A stretch of 64,000 bases of DNA from JAJTFW01 sp903922455 (GCA_943329665.2 CALQEU020000008.1:41761-105760); one strand, 5' to 3'; shown: positions 16,753-25,427, counted from the stretch's first letter. Program-made: numbers and translations. Notes: a model not told the origin generated them from the letters alone.

Positions 16753-17663
16753 TTCGATTTTTGAAACGAAAAGAAATCGATGTTTACAAATGGGATGAAT
16801 GCATCGCACAAAGTAAGGATTCGCAAGCTTTTTATTTTTCTTGGTATTTAGATACTTGTTGCGAGCAATGGGGCGCTTTGGTGGAGGGAGACTACGAAAC
16901 TGTTTTTCCATTTGCTTACAAAAACAAATTGGGGATTGAATACATCCATCAAGCTTTTTTCATTCGACACTATGGCGTAATCTCCAAAAATGAAAGAGAT
17001 GAAAACAAACGCGTTGAATTTTTAAATGCTATTCCGGAAGACTTCAAGTACCTCGACTTTTGTCTGCATGAAAGCCATCAAGAAATTCCGACTTATGCGA
17101 AATCAGAATCTAAGATTTATCAGAAACTATCCCTTAGGGATTCTCATACTGAGATTCAAAAAGGGTACAATGAAAATTTAGTACGAAATTTTAAAAAGGC
17201 TGAAAAGAAACACTTACAAATCCACAAAGACTTTGCTCCTGAGTTATTAGTAGATTCCTTTAAAGAACATCAAAAAATTGCTGCTGAAAAATTTAGTGAT
17301 TCCGATTACCAAACATTACTGAATCTCATGCAGGCTTCGTCGCGCAATGCCATTGGAACCTGTTGGGCGGTTCAGGATCCGCAAAAAGCAATTCTAGCTG
17401 CCGCATTTTTCATGAAAACGGGAAATCGATATTTATATTTAAAAGGATTTTCGAGTCCGGAAGGAAGAAAATTAGGCGCCATGCATTTTCTTTTTGATCA
17501 ATTTATTCGTGAAAATTCTTCGCAAGATATTGATTTAGATTTCGGAGGCTCATCGGTTAAAAGCATCGCTCAATTTTTCCAAAGTTTTGGAAGCGTTGAT
17601 TGTGTATATTTACGACTTCAGATCAACCGGCTGCCCAAGGCGCTACGTTGGTTAAAGCGTTAA
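16749..17663 (+). CDS. FemAB/GNAT-like acyltransferase
   Basis: A 304-residue protein with two GNAT-like halves. The C-terminal half has the acetyltransferase pattern CWAVQDPQKAILAAAFF, YLYLKGFSSPEGRKLGAMHF and IDLDFGGSSVKSIAQFFQSFG. That is typical of BioF2/FemAB-type proteins that transfer aminoacyl or acyl groups onto peptidoglycan or glycan precursors. The donor and acceptor are unknown. Start and stop couple it to both neighbours (4-nt overlap upstream, 2-nt gap downstream). Confidence 0.72.
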   Translation: MIRFLKRKEIDVYKWDECIAQSKDSQAFYFSWYLDTCCEQWGALVEGDYETVFPFAYKNKLGIEYIHQAFFIRHYGVISKNERDENKRVEFLNAIPEDFKYLDFCLHESHQEIPTYAKSESKIYQKLSLRDSHTEIQKGYNENLVRNFKKAEKKHLQIHKDFAPELLVDSFKEHQKIAAEKFSDSDYQTLLNLMQASSRNAIGTCWAVQDPQKAILAAAFFMKTGNRYLYLKGFSSPEGRKLGAMHFLFDQFIRENSSQDIDLDFGGSSVKSIAQFFQSFGSVDCVYLRLQINRLPKALRWLKR

Positions 17664-17665
17664 AT

Positions 17666-18400
17666 ATGTCGAGAATAGCATTAATTTCAGGATCAACCGG
17701 AGGACTTGGTTCCGCACTAGCCAGAAAAATGGCGAAAGCAGGCTACCATCTCGCGTTGCATTACTTTCAGCATGTTGAAGAAGCCAATGCATTATTAAAA
17801 GAACTTGGTGGAGAAAAAAACCATCATCAAATTTTTCAGGCCGATTTAAGAAACGAAGAAGATGTGATCAGCATGATGAATTCTATACGTAGAAACATGG
17901 GTTCTGTTGAAGTACTCGTCAACAATGCAGGCATCCCTTACAGCGGATTAAGTTGGAAACAAAGTTTAGAAAGCTGGCAAGAAATATTCAGCGTGAACAC
18001 AACCGCTGCGTGGATGCTTAGCAAACATTGCATTCCACAAATGCGTACTTATGAAAAAGGACGCATCATTTATATTTCCTCTGTTGTTGCTCATCGACCT
18101 TTAGCAGGCACATCAGCTTACGCCGCATCCAAGGCAGCAGTGGAAGGACTCACGCGCGCACAAGCGGTCGAACTAGCACACTTCAACATTACGGTAAATT
18201 GCATTGCGCCTGGATATTTCGACGCAGGCATGATTCACTCGGTAGACGAACCCCAACAAGAAAAAATTAAAAGTGCAACACCTGCATCTAGACTAGGGCA
18301 TGCCGACGAACTAGCAGCGGCAACACTCTATTTATGCAGTGAAGAAGCATCATTTACAACTGGACAAATCATTCATATTAACGGAGGCTTATACATCTAA
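17666..18400 (+). CDS. Short-chain dehydrogenase/reductase, FabG-like
   Basis: A 244-residue classical SDR. The cofactor motif is SGSTGGLGSALA at residue 8, with NNAG near 88 and catalytic Ser in IYISSVVAH and Tyr/Lys in YAASKAA. The C-terminus is TTGQIIHINGGLYI. FabG-type enzymes reduce 3-oxoacyl-ACP with NAD(P)H. In this run it may serve a glycan or lipid side path instead. The start at 17666 (MSRIALISG) is preferred because the upstream extension overlaps the previous gene out of frame. Confidence 0.92.
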   Translation: MSRIALISGSTGGLGSALARKMAKAGYHLALHYFQHVEEANALLKELGGEKNHHQIFQADLRNEEDVISMMNSIRRNMGSVEVLVNNAGIPYSGLSWKQSLESWQEIFSVNTTAAWMLSKHCIPQMRTYEKGRIIYISSVVAHRPLAGTSAYAASKAAVEGLTRAQAVELAHFNITVNCIAPGYFDAGMIHSVDEPQQEKIKSATPASRLGHADELAAATLYLCSEEASFTTGQIIHINGGLYI

Positions 18401-18404
18401 AATT

Positions 18405-19052
18405 ATGGTTCATTTATTAAGCGAAGGAAATTCCATCATCAACCAATTTATTGCTGAACTCAGAAATGTAGAAGTGCAAAAAGATCGAATGCGCTTTCGA
18501 CGAAATTTAGAGCGCATCGGAGAAATTGCTGCTTTAGAAATTTCTAAAAAACTTCCGTATCACATGGTAGAGGTGGTTACGCCTTTGGGAATTGCTAATG
18601 TTTCACTGATGTCGGAACAACCCATCGTTGGAACCATTTTAAGAGCGGGATTACCATTACATCAAGGCATCTTAAATTATTTTGATCAGGCCGACAATGC
18701 ATTTATTTCTGCATACAGAAAACATCATAAAGATGGATCGTTCGATATCCATTTAGATTATATCAGTAGTCCACCCATTGTAAATCGCATTCTCATTCTC
18801 GCCGATCCCATGCTTGCTACGGGATCATCGATGGTAACTACTTACCGTGCCATTTCAGAAAGAGGAAAACCCAAGCATACGCATATTGTGGCCGCTGTTG
18901 CAAGCACACAAGGTGTAGAGTATTTGAAAAAAAATATGCCTGCTGAAGTTGATATATGGGTAGGTGTTGTAGATGATGAGTTAACCGCACAAGCTTATAT
19001 TGTTCCCGGCTTAGGAGACGCTGGGGATTTGGCTTACGGAGAAAAAGAATAA
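18405..19052 (+). CDS. upp: Uracil phosphoribosyltransferase
   Basis: Salvages uracil with PRPP to UMP. The 215-residue protein starts MVHLLSEGNSIINQFIAELR. It has the flexible loop and substrate region GTILRAGLPLHQGI, the PRPP-binding motif ILADPMLATGSS, and the C-terminal uracil-binding VPGLGDAGDLAYG. A longer reading from 18339 would overlap the SDR and adds nothing typical of the family. The gap to the SDR is 4 nt, so it is probably co-transcribed. Confidence 0.96.
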   Translation: MVHLLSEGNSIINQFIAELRNVEVQKDRMRFRRNLERIGEIAALEISKKLPYHMVEVVTPLGIANVSLMSEQPIVGTILRAGLPLHQGILNYFDQADNAFISAYRKHHKDGSFDIHLDYISSPPIVNRILILADPMLATGSSMVTTYRAISERGKPKHTHIVAAVASTQGVEYLKKNMPAEVDIWVGVVDDELTAQAYIVPGLGDAGDLAYGEKE

Positions 19053-19053
19053 T

Positions 19054-19116
19054 GGGCATCTCTCAAAACTCCGGATACTTCGTTTTACCTCGTCTGCGTG
19101 GTTTTGAGAGTTGCCC
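19054..19116 (+). repeat. Long-loop inverted repeat after upp
   Basis: The 16-nt arms at 19054-19069 and 19101-19116 (GGGCATCTCTCAAAAC / GTTTTGAGAGTTGCCC) pair with one mismatch around a 31-nt loop, right after the upp stop. There is no U-tract. It could be a processing or weak termination structure, or a small repeat element. Confidence 0.5.
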
Positions 19117-19178
19117 TACTATTACCTCATCACTTTTCAATTGAGTTTACATAGATAGCCAAAAAGGAATAAAAATAA

Positions 19179-19751
19179 ATGATCGAGTTCTGGAAAATCG
19201 TTCAAGTCATACTTTTAAGCAGCGTAAAATTCGTAGCAGGCCCTGCCTTTGCGTATTACAATAAACAGCATGAATTTACTCTTCCCGAAACAGTAATATA
19301 TTGTGTAATTGGTGGGATGTTAGGCGTGATTGTCTTTTCTTATCTCTCTAAACCCTTCTTTAAATTAGAGCATTGGCTCTTTAGAAAATTCAGAAGATGG
19401 AGACAGAAACCACGAATTTTTTCAAAGCCCGAAGTAGATCTAGATGGAAATTTTATTGTGAATTACGAGTATGTTGACAAAGATGAAAAGCGAAAGGTTT
19501 TCACCAAAAAAAATCGACGCATCGTTCAAATTTGGAAAAAATATGGACTCATGGGAATTGCTATCGTCACGCCCATCTTCCTCTCCATTCCCATCGGAAC
19601 CATCATTGCAAATAGTTTAGAAGAAAGGAAAAAGAAAATTCTACTTTACATGTTTTTCTCCATCCTTTTTTGGTCGGTGGCCATGATTACTTTATTTGAA
19701 TTACTCCACGTAGCCAGTATAAAAGATTTACAAGAACAAGTTATTCCATGA
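19179..19751 (+). CDS. Integral membrane protein of unknown function
   Basis: A 190-residue protein with hydrophobic segments at about 5-25, 38-60 (VIYCVIGGMLGVIVFSYL), 124-146 (GLMGIAIVTPIFLSIPIGTI) and 155-177 (LLYMFFSILFWSVAMITLF). A basic loop (residues 65-120) faces the cytoplasm by the positive-inside rule. The segment YGLMGIAIVTPIFLSIPIG recalls small export/DedA-like membrane proteins, but I cannot assign a family. The stop overlaps the HAD gene ATG by 4 nt, so the two are translationally coupled. Confidence 0.75.
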   Translation: MIEFWKIVQVILLSSVKFVAGPAFAYYNKQHEFTLPETVIYCVIGGMLGVIVFSYLSKPFFKLEHWLFRKFRRWRQKPRIFSKPEVDLDGNFIVNYEYVDKDEKRKVFTKKNRRIVQIWKKYGLMGIAIVTPIFLSIPIGTIIANSLEERKKKILLYMFFSILFWSVAMITLFELLHVASIKDLQEQVIP

Positions 19752-20449
19752 GCCAAAAATACAGTCACCTCTTCTTCGATTTAGACCATACCTTATGGGA
19801 TACCGATCGCAATGCGGAAGAAAGTTTGAGTGAAATTTTTGAAGAGTTAAATCTATCGCAAAAAGGCGTTCCCGACTTCGACACCTTTCACGTGCAATAC
19901 AAACAACACAATGAACGATTGTGGGGATTGTATTCGGACAACAAAGTGGGCAAAGATGCAGTTCGACTTCATCGCTTTGTACACACCTTGCAAGATTTCG
20001 ATATTCACGACGATGCGATTGCTAATTCACTTGCCGATGCGTTTGTGATGCGAACACCACACAAACAATATTTAATTCCTGGAGCGATTGAATTATTAGA
20101 TGCGCTGCACACCAAATTTTCGTTAAACATTATTACCAACGGATTCAAAGAGGCGCAACATGTGAAGATGAATTCATCGGGGTTAATTAAATATTTCGAC
20201 ACCGTATTTGTATCTGAAGAAGTGGGCATACACAAACCAGATCCAAAAATTTTTCATCATGCCATGCAACATTCCGGAGCAAAAAAGATGGAGGATTGCA
20301 TGATGGTTGGTGATACCTATCAGACGGATGTATTTGGAGCACTCAATGCGGGAATGACGGCGGTACATTTTGCTCCGCATGGAAAAGAAAAACACAATGC
20401 CCCGGTGATTACGATTCGGAGTTTGATGGAGTTGCTGGAATATGTTTGA
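19748..20449 (+). CDS. HAD-superfamily hydrolase, YjjG-type nucleotidase
   Basis: A 233-residue HAD phosphatase with motif I FFDLDHTLWDTDRN, where the nucleophile Asp is in DLDHT. Motif II is in IITNGFKEAQ, motif III is the Lys in VGIHKPDPKIF, and motif IV is MMVGDTYQTDVFGALNAG. Together with the WDT extension these match the YjjG/YfnB group, which dephosphorylates (often non-canonical) pyrimidine nucleoside monophosphates. That would fit its position after upp, but specificity is inferred. Confidence 0.9.
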   Translation: MSQKYSHLFFDLDHTLWDTDRNAEESLSEIFEELNLSQKGVPDFDTFHVQYKQHNERLWGLYSDNKVGKDAVRLHRFVHTLQDFDIHDDAIANSLADAFVMRTPHKQYLIPGAIELLDALHTKFSLNIITNGFKEAQHVKMNSSGLIKYFDTVFVSEEVGIHKPDPKIFHHAMQHSGAKKMEDCMMVGDTYQTDVFGALNAGMTAVHFAPHGKEKHNAPVITIRSLMELLEYV

Positions 20450-20490
20450 TGTTAGATGTTGGATACTGGATACTGGATGTTGGACATTGG
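20448..20490 (+). repeat. Short-period GGATACT/GATGTTGG microsatellite after the HAD gene
   Basis: GATGTTAGATGTTGGATACT is followed by further GGATACTGGATGTTGG words, giving imperfect 8-9 nt periodicity that starts at the stop codon. The remaining gap to 20602 is C-rich (CCTTGCGCCTCCCTTGCG) and holds no gene. Confidence 0.7.
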
Positions 20491-20602
20491 CTTCTAGATT
20501 ACGCAGAGCAATTATTTCTAACTCCGGAAAGTATTATGTAGACCCAGCGCCCCTTGCGCCTCCCTTGCGTTCCCTGCGTTTAAACTGTAAGTATTTTAGG
20601 AG

Positions 20603-22141
20603 CTAAAATCTTAATACCTTCGATTGAACTTTATCCCGTTCCGTAGTTAAAGAAACTATATACACCCCACTCGCAATTCCATTCATCCCAATTTCCCCCG
20701 TAAAATACCCGCCCGCTATAACCTCCACTTTCCTCTCGTACACCACTCGCCCCTCCATATCAAACAACCTTAACACCCCGCTCTTCCCCTTTAACTTCGA
20801 CGCATTCACATGAATCATATTCCACTCGGGATTGTACCAGGCTTGGAAGAACACTTCATTTTTTTCATCATTTTCGGCTATGCCCACCGTTAGTGTATCG
20901 CAAGGCGAGCCTACCCATGCCCCGAGCTCATAATCGGGATTGTTGGGCAAACCAAAGTAAGTTCTTCCAGCTCCCAAATTAAAACTGAAAGGTTGGAAGG
21001 CACAAGCAGCTCCTAATGAATCAGGGTAATTAATAACGCTAAGATTGTTGTTGATAGTCGTGAATAAAGAATCTGGATATGGAATACCTGCTATTTCATC
21101 TGAGGCAGTTATATAAATTTTATTATCAGGTGCCAGTTTCATATTTCCTAATCCTGTTTCATAGGTTGGATATACAAAAATTGTTTGCCTACTGGCAGCA
21201 ATATTTGATGCCGTTAAATCATATTGAAACAATGTATCGCTTTCGCCCGGTAAATTATTGGGAGAAACGCTTATAACATATAATTTGGTGTCGTCTGGTG
21301 AAAAGGTAGCTGAAATATAATATGGAAATGGGGAACTTGATCGTTCCGCTTCGATGGTTATGGGCTGTGATAATTGTCCGGAACATCTGTCAAAATCATA
21401 AATTGAAACCAATCCACGGAGATTTACAAACGCTATCTTATTTGATAATTTATTAATACAAATTTGACCAAGGTTTGTAGAATTATTCAAACCAATACTC
21501 TGAGTTGAATAAAGACTTATTCCATTCACATCAATCAAATATTTGTATGTAAGATTATTTCCTGTTTGCCCAGTGCCATCCCACTTTTTAAACATCACCC
21601 ACCAATCTCGTCCATTTCCATGTCTAACAGCGGTAAGCCCGTCAAAAGCGGGAACATTTTGAAGTTGAACATTTTTTTGAATAACAATTCCTGAATCATT
21701 ATTGGCTTTGTAATTAATCAATGTATAAAAAAGTCCGTGCCAAGTCGTAACACCAATAGAAATTAAATATACAAGAGAATCATTCCCAGGATGTGGAATG
21801 ATTACCATTTCATGGTACCAGCCTTCTCCATTTATACTATCACTATTTGGTATTTCTAATTGGTATCGATTAAATGTTTTAGTATGATCGATCACATTGG
21901 GCTTTTGATCTGTTCCTGAATATAACAATACCCCACTACTATCGGCTAATGATACAGCCGTTCCCCTTCCTTTTAATTTTGAATTAAAGAATATCGGATT
22001 CGTTGGATTACTCCAATTTATCCCCACACTATCACCAAAAACCCAATATTTATTATTGAATTGGGCATTTACCTCATTATTTACAGTAATAATAAAAGTA
22101 GCCACTAGAATTATAAAGTATATGGGTTTTAACCTTTTCAT
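20603..22141 (-). CDS. T9SS-exported protein with propeller-like body and type A sorting tail
   Basis: A 512-residue secreted protein with signal peptide MKRLKPIYFIILVATFIITV through NEVNAQ. The body has WD-like beta repeats (YDFDRCSGQLSQPITI, ATFSPDDTKLYVIS, NMKLAPDNKIYITAS), as seen in Bacteroidota surface proteins that open with a YWVFGD-type motif. The final 80 residues form the T9SS C-terminal domain: FDMEGRVVYERKVEV and GIASGVYIVSLTTERDKVQS. It overlaps the upstream remnant gene by 4 nt. No enzymatic motif is seen. Confidence 0.88.
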   Translation of the reverse strand: MKRLKPIYFIILVATFIITVNNEVNAQFNNKYWVFGDSVGINWSNPTNPIFFNSKLKGRGTAVSLADSSGVLLYSGTDQKPNVIDHTKTFNRYQLEIPNSDSINGEGWYHEMVIIPHPGNDSLVYLISIGVTTWHGLFYTLINYKANNDSGIVIQKNVQLQNVPAFDGLTAVRHGNGRDWWVMFKKWDGTGQTGNNLTYKYLIDVNGISLYSTQSIGLNNSTNLGQICINKLSNKIAFVNLRGLVSIYDFDRCSGQLSQPITIEAERSSSPFPYYISATFSPDDTKLYVISVSPNNLPGESDTLFQYDLTASNIAASRQTIFVYPTYETGLGNMKLAPDNKIYITASDEIAGIPYPDSLFTTINNNLSVINYPDSLGAACAFQPFSFNLGAGRTYFGLPNNPDYELGAWVGSPCDTLTVGIAENDEKNEVFFQAWYNPEWNMIHVNASKLKGKSGVLRLFDMEGRVVYERKVEVIAGGYFTGEIGMNGIASGVYIVSLTTERDKVQSKVLRF

Positions 22142-22810
22142 TTTACCTTGATCATTTTTTTAAACGCTACTATTTTATTATTCTGTATAAAGCGAACTAT
22201 AAAACAACCAGGTGAAAGCGATGCAACATCAATTTGATAAACATCCCTAGATTTCAGAATACATCGCTGCTGAATATCAAAAATCTCTATAGCCTCAGGC
22301 AATCCATTTTTGTACTCAAAATAAAGTTTATCAAGTACCGGAATCGGATACATTACAACTTTCAATTTCATTTTTTCTTCCTTCTTTACCTGTGCCATCC
22401 TTGAGCTTCCACCCAATACACCGTCGTGTACTTCATAAAAAAGCATATTCCTCGACATAAATGCGGCTTCACCTGTTGTTAAAGCATGCAGGTTACCAAT
22501 TTCGTAAAAAATTGAACTGTCTCCCTCCGCCAATACAGAATCAATGTTCAGTTTATTGACCCCTATTTCAAAGATCATCTTACAATATTCTTCTACTGCA
22601 TTGGTATCATCAATAGCTGACAAAAGCGCAATGGCTGCTGTGAGATTGCCTTTTTCTACAAATTGGCGCACACTATCAAATTTTGCAATATTTGTGATAG
22701 AGAGGGTTTCATAAAGCGTCAAAATTAGACTGCGCTTGCAGTGGATTCCCTGTAAGAATGAAAAGCAGAAGAACTAAACATCTTGTTAAAGTACTCTGAT
22801 AGGTTGCCAT
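22138..22810 (-). pseudogene. Frameshifted remnant of a T9SS cargo protein
   Basis: Two overlapping minus-strand frames make one gene. From ATG at 22810 a signal peptide is read (MATYQSTLTRCLVLLLFIL through NPLQAQSNFDAL), which stops at TGA 22709-22711. The second frame, open from 22722 down to 22138, continues YETLSITNIAKFDSVRQFVE and ends in a T9SS sorting tail (VDKLYF-like start, SLSPGCFIVRFIQNNK). One extra base in the T-runs at 22712-22724 would explain the break. The body resembles the segment just before the sorting tail of larger cargo proteins (FYEIGNLHALTTGEAAFMSR), so an internal deletion of a bigger gene is likely. A sequencing error is an alternative for the frameshift. Confidence 0.7.
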
Positions 22811-23100
22811 AAAAATGGGTATTGGTTAAGCGAATGTAGAAATGTTTTTTGGAAAAGCAAGGTGCGGGGTGAAAAAATAATGTAGAATCAACATTGGATG
22901 TAGCAAATGCAAGTAATTCGCGAGAATTAATTTTGACTTTGGAATGGAAAAGCTTTCAACTGAAAAGTTTTTTTAAAACGAAATGATTTCACTTCGAAAA
23001 TTTGTATTCAGCGCCCGCCGCGCTCCCGATGCGCCCTGTGCAAGAAAATTTAGCTAGAAAAAGGCGAACTAGAATTGCAGGAAATTAAATGAATGAACAT
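22811..23100. other. 290-nt gap with no gene seen
   Basis: Mostly AT-rich sequence with a GC-rich block at about 23011-23041 (GCGCCCGCCGCGCTCCCG). No ORF, promoter or convincing repeat is seen. Confidence 0.5.
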
Positions 23101-23128
23101 AAAAAAAGCCTCCCAATTAGGAGGCTTT
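23101..23128 (-). terminator. Intrinsic terminator after the Cys/His-rich peptide gene
   Basis: On the minus strand AAAGCCTCC pairs with GGAGGCTTT around a 6-nt loop and runs into TTTTTTT. The stem arms are 23105-23113 and 23120-23128. Confidence 0.92.
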
Positions 23129-23147
23129 CAAATTTTAGGATAAACGA

Positions 23148-23456
23148 TTAATGCTTGTGATTAGAATGATCTTTCTCTTCTACTTTCGCATCGGTGTGAC
23201 CACCTTTTTGGCAGCAAGAAGATTTACCAGCAGCAGACTTTTCGCCTTTTTCTTTATCAGAACAAGCTTTTGCATCTTTTGATTTTTTAGAGCAACAAGA
23301 TGCTGCAGGCTTAGCTGCTGACTTTTCTTTTGCTAATTCACTTTGTGGAGCATCATTTACAATAGAAGCTTTTTCAGTTTGAACTGCGGTTTGTGCAAGG
23401 GCAGAGCTAAATGAACATACGGTCACAAAAGCGGCTGCAAGAAGGAATTTTTTCAT
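23148..23456 (-). CDS. Exported Cys/His-rich small protein, possible metal binder
   Basis: A 102-residue protein from the ATG at 23456. The signal peptide MKKFLLAAAFVTVCSFSSAL is followed by AQ. The mature part is rich in Lys, Ala and Ser, with paired cysteines SCCSKK and SSCCQKGG plus a single Cys in KACSDK. It ends in a His-rich tail (DHSNHKH). CC pairs with a His tail suggest binding of a soft metal such as Cu or Zn in the periplasm, which is inference only. A longer start at 23489 lacks a proper signal start. It has its own terminator. Confidence 0.75.
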   Translation of the reverse strand: MKKFLLAAAFVTVCSFSSALAQTAVQTEKASIVNDAPQSELAKEKSAAKPAASCCSKKSKDAKACSDKEKGEKSAAGKSSCCQKGGHTDAKVEEKDHSNHKH

Positions 23457-23578
23457 ATTTATTTTAGTATTATGTTTTTCTATACGCAATGATACGGCTT
23501 TTAGATACTATTTATTGCATTTTATGAAAGATTTTAATCAGTTCCGCCAGAAAATTCATAAAATAAACAGAACATCCC

Positions 23579-23586
23579 TACTTTTG
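23579..23586 (+). promoter_or_regulatory. -7 promoter element for the MacB-like permease
   Basis: TACTTTTG matches TAnnTTTG and ends 4 nt before the ATG, the same spacing as at 1721. The transcript would be leaderless or nearly so. Confidence 0.5.
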
Positions 23587-23590
23587 GAGC

Positions 23591-24823
23591 ATGACAACTA
23601 GGGAAAATATTCGAGTAGCCATTTCCGCTATTCGAGGTCAAATGCTGAGAACTATTTTAACGATCCTAATTATTGCTTTCGGAATCATGGCTTTAGTGGG
23701 GATTTTAACTTCTATTGATGCACTTAAAGGATCTATCAGCAGTAGTTTTTCGAGTATGGGTTCCAACTCCTTCACCATCCGCAATTCTGGGATGAATATC
23801 CAAATGGGCGGCAAATCAAAGAGAGCAAAAAGACACCCTAAAATCACTTATTATCAAGCACTTGAATTTTCTGAAAGATTCAAATATCCATCCCAAGTAT
23901 CGGTTTCCACCATGGCGGATCAGATTGGGGTTATCAAATTTGAAAGCACGAAATCAAATCCCAACATCACCGTCATGGGTGTCGATGCCAATTACCTCGA
24001 TGTTTCTGGTTATACGTTGGCCTCTGGAAGAAATGTAACGGGACATGATTTAGAGGAAGGATTGCATGTTTGTTTATTGGGAAAAGAACTGGTCGACAAA
24101 CTTTTTAAAAAGACGAATCCCATCGACAAAATTGTGAGTGTAGGTCCGGCCAAATACAGAGTGGTGGGGACACTCGGCGAAAAAGGATCCAGCATGGGAT
24201 TTGGAGGCGATAAAGTTTGTTTGATTCCACTTTCGAACGCAAAACAAGATTACGGTTCAGACTACTCCACCTACTCCATCACGGTAAAATTGAAGCAGAT
24301 TACCGACTTAGAACCTGCTACAGGTGAAGCCACCAGCATGATGAGAAATGTGCGTAAAGACCGAATCGGAGAGGAAAATAGTTTTGAAATTACGCAAAGT
24401 GATAGTTTAGCGGGAATGGTAATTGAGTCGATGAGTACGGTAACTTTGTCGGCCACCATTATTGGTATTATTACACTTTTAGGAGCATCCATTGGCTTGA
24501 TGAATATCATGCTGGTGAGTGTTACCGAAAGAACCAGAGAAATTGGAATCCGGAAATCATTAGGCGCTACTCGAAAAACCATTCGAAAACAATTTTTAAC
24601 AGAAGCCGTTGTAATTTGTCAGCTAGGCGGAATAACTGGAGTTATTTTAGGTGTTCTCATTGGAAACTTAATTTCCATTGCCGTGGGGGGAGCCTTTATC
24701 ATCCCATGGGATTGGATTATTTTAGGAGTAAGTGTTTGTTTTGTAGTAGGATTAGCTGCAGGAATTTATCCGGCGATTAAGGCTTCGAATTTAGATCCGA
24801 TAGAAGCTTTACGATACGAATAA
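23591..24823 (+). CDS. ABC transporter permease, MacB/FtsX type
   Basis: A 410-residue inner-membrane protein with the MacB layout. An N-terminal helix (MLRTILTILIIAFGIMALVG) precedes a large periplasmic domain (residues 50-280). Three C-terminal helices form the FtsX domain, with the signature VTERTREIGIRKSLGATRKT and the closing helix AAGIYPAIKASNLDPIEALR. Such permeases couple with a separate ATPase and work in export of lipoproteins, peptides or antibiotics, or as stress-sensing mechanotransmitters. No ATPase gene is adjacent, so the partner is elsewhere. Confidence 0.93.
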   Translation: MTTRENIRVAISAIRGQMLRTILTILIIAFGIMALVGILTSIDALKGSISSSFSSMGSNSFTIRNSGMNIQMGGKSKRAKRHPKITYYQALEFSERFKYPSQVSVSTMADQIGVIKFESTKSNPNITVMGVDANYLDVSGYTLASGRNVTGHDLEEGLHVCLLGKELVDKLFKKTNPIDKIVSVGPAKYRVVGTLGEKGSSMGFGGDKVCLIPLSNAKQDYGSDYSTYSITVKLKQITDLEPATGEATSMMRNVRKDRIGEENSFEITQSDSLAGMVIESMSTVTLSATIIGIITLLGASIGLMNIMLVSVTERTREIGIRKSLGATRKTIRKQFLTEAVVICQLGGITGVILGVLIGNLISIAVGGAFIIPWDWIILGVSVCFVVGLAAGIYPAIKASNLDPIEALRYE

Positions 24824-24869
24824 TTGGTGGATTGGTGAATTGGTGGATTGGCAAATTGGCAAATTGTTG
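24824..24869 (+). repeat. ATTGGTGG/ATTGGCAA microsatellite after the permease gene
   Basis: Short words ATTGGTGG, ATTGGTGA, ATTGGTGG and ATTGGCAA (twice) follow one another directly after the stop codon, with 8-9 nt periodicity. Confidence 0.75.
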
Positions 24870-24991
24870 CGCAAAGCAAAAAAGTTCGGATAGTGAACTT
24901 GAAGCTAGAAGCCATAAGCCATTCGAAACCAATTAATTACTGGAAAATAAAAACTTGGTTGCCAAAAACAACCATTAACTCGAGAAAAAGG

Positions 24992-25021
24992 TTGCTCAAG
25001 TAACTGAATTTAGTATCTTTG
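24992..25021 (+). promoter_or_regulatory. Promoter of the rpsF-rpsR-rplI operon
   Basis: TTG at 24992-24994 and TATCTTTG at 25014-25021 with a 19-nt spacer give a near-ideal Bacteroidota housekeeping promoter. The leader before rpsF is about 28 nt. Confidence 0.85.
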
Positions 25022-25054
25022 CAGTCCTTAAAAAAAGGAAAAAAACCAGTTATA

Positions 25055-25414
25055 ATGAAAAAAAATTATGAAACCGTAATCGTCCTTACTCCGGTATTAC
25101 TGCAGGAGCAAGTTGATGAAGCGGTTGCTAAACATCGTAAATTCCTCACCGACAGCGGTGCCATAATTGTTCATGAGAACAATTGGGGATTACGCAAACT
25201 GGCTTACCCGATTCAAAAGAAGAACACAGGGTTCTACTTTTTATTTGAATTTCAAGCTGAACCTACCTTGGTAGCTAAGTTAGAAGTTGAATACAAGCGG
25301 GATGAGCGTATTATGCGTTTTCTTACCATTGCTCTAGACAAGCATGCTGTTGGTTACAACGAGAGAAAACGTAAAAACGCAACCCAAAAGAAACAAGAAG
25401 AAGCAGTAAGTTAA
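25055..25414 (+). CDS. rpsF: 30S ribosomal protein S6
   Basis: A 119-residue protein starting MKKNYETVIVLTPVLLQEQV, with family motifs ENNWGLRKLAYPIQKKNTGF and FEYKRDERIMRFLTI-like KRDERIMRFLTIALDK. It pairs with S18 on the 30S platform. The start at 25055 is chosen for the conserved YE.v opening; upstream codons have no family match. First gene of the three-gene operon. Confidence 0.97.
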   Translation: MKKNYETVIVLTPVLLQEQVDEAVAKHRKFLTDSGAIIVHENNWGLRKLAYPIQKKNTGFYFLFEFQAEPTLVAKLEVEYKRDERIMRFLTIALDKHAVGYNERKRKNATQKKQEEAVS

Positions 25415-25427
25415 AAAAAACCTAAAC

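Noticed and set aside
19054..19116. Riboswitch or attenuator linked to upp
   Set aside because: The structure lies downstream of upp, has no U-tract, and shows no known aptamer pattern.
22709..22724. Programmed ribosomal frameshift in the T9SS remnant
   Set aside because: No slippery heptamer with downstream structure was recognised, and decay or a homopolymer error is simpler.
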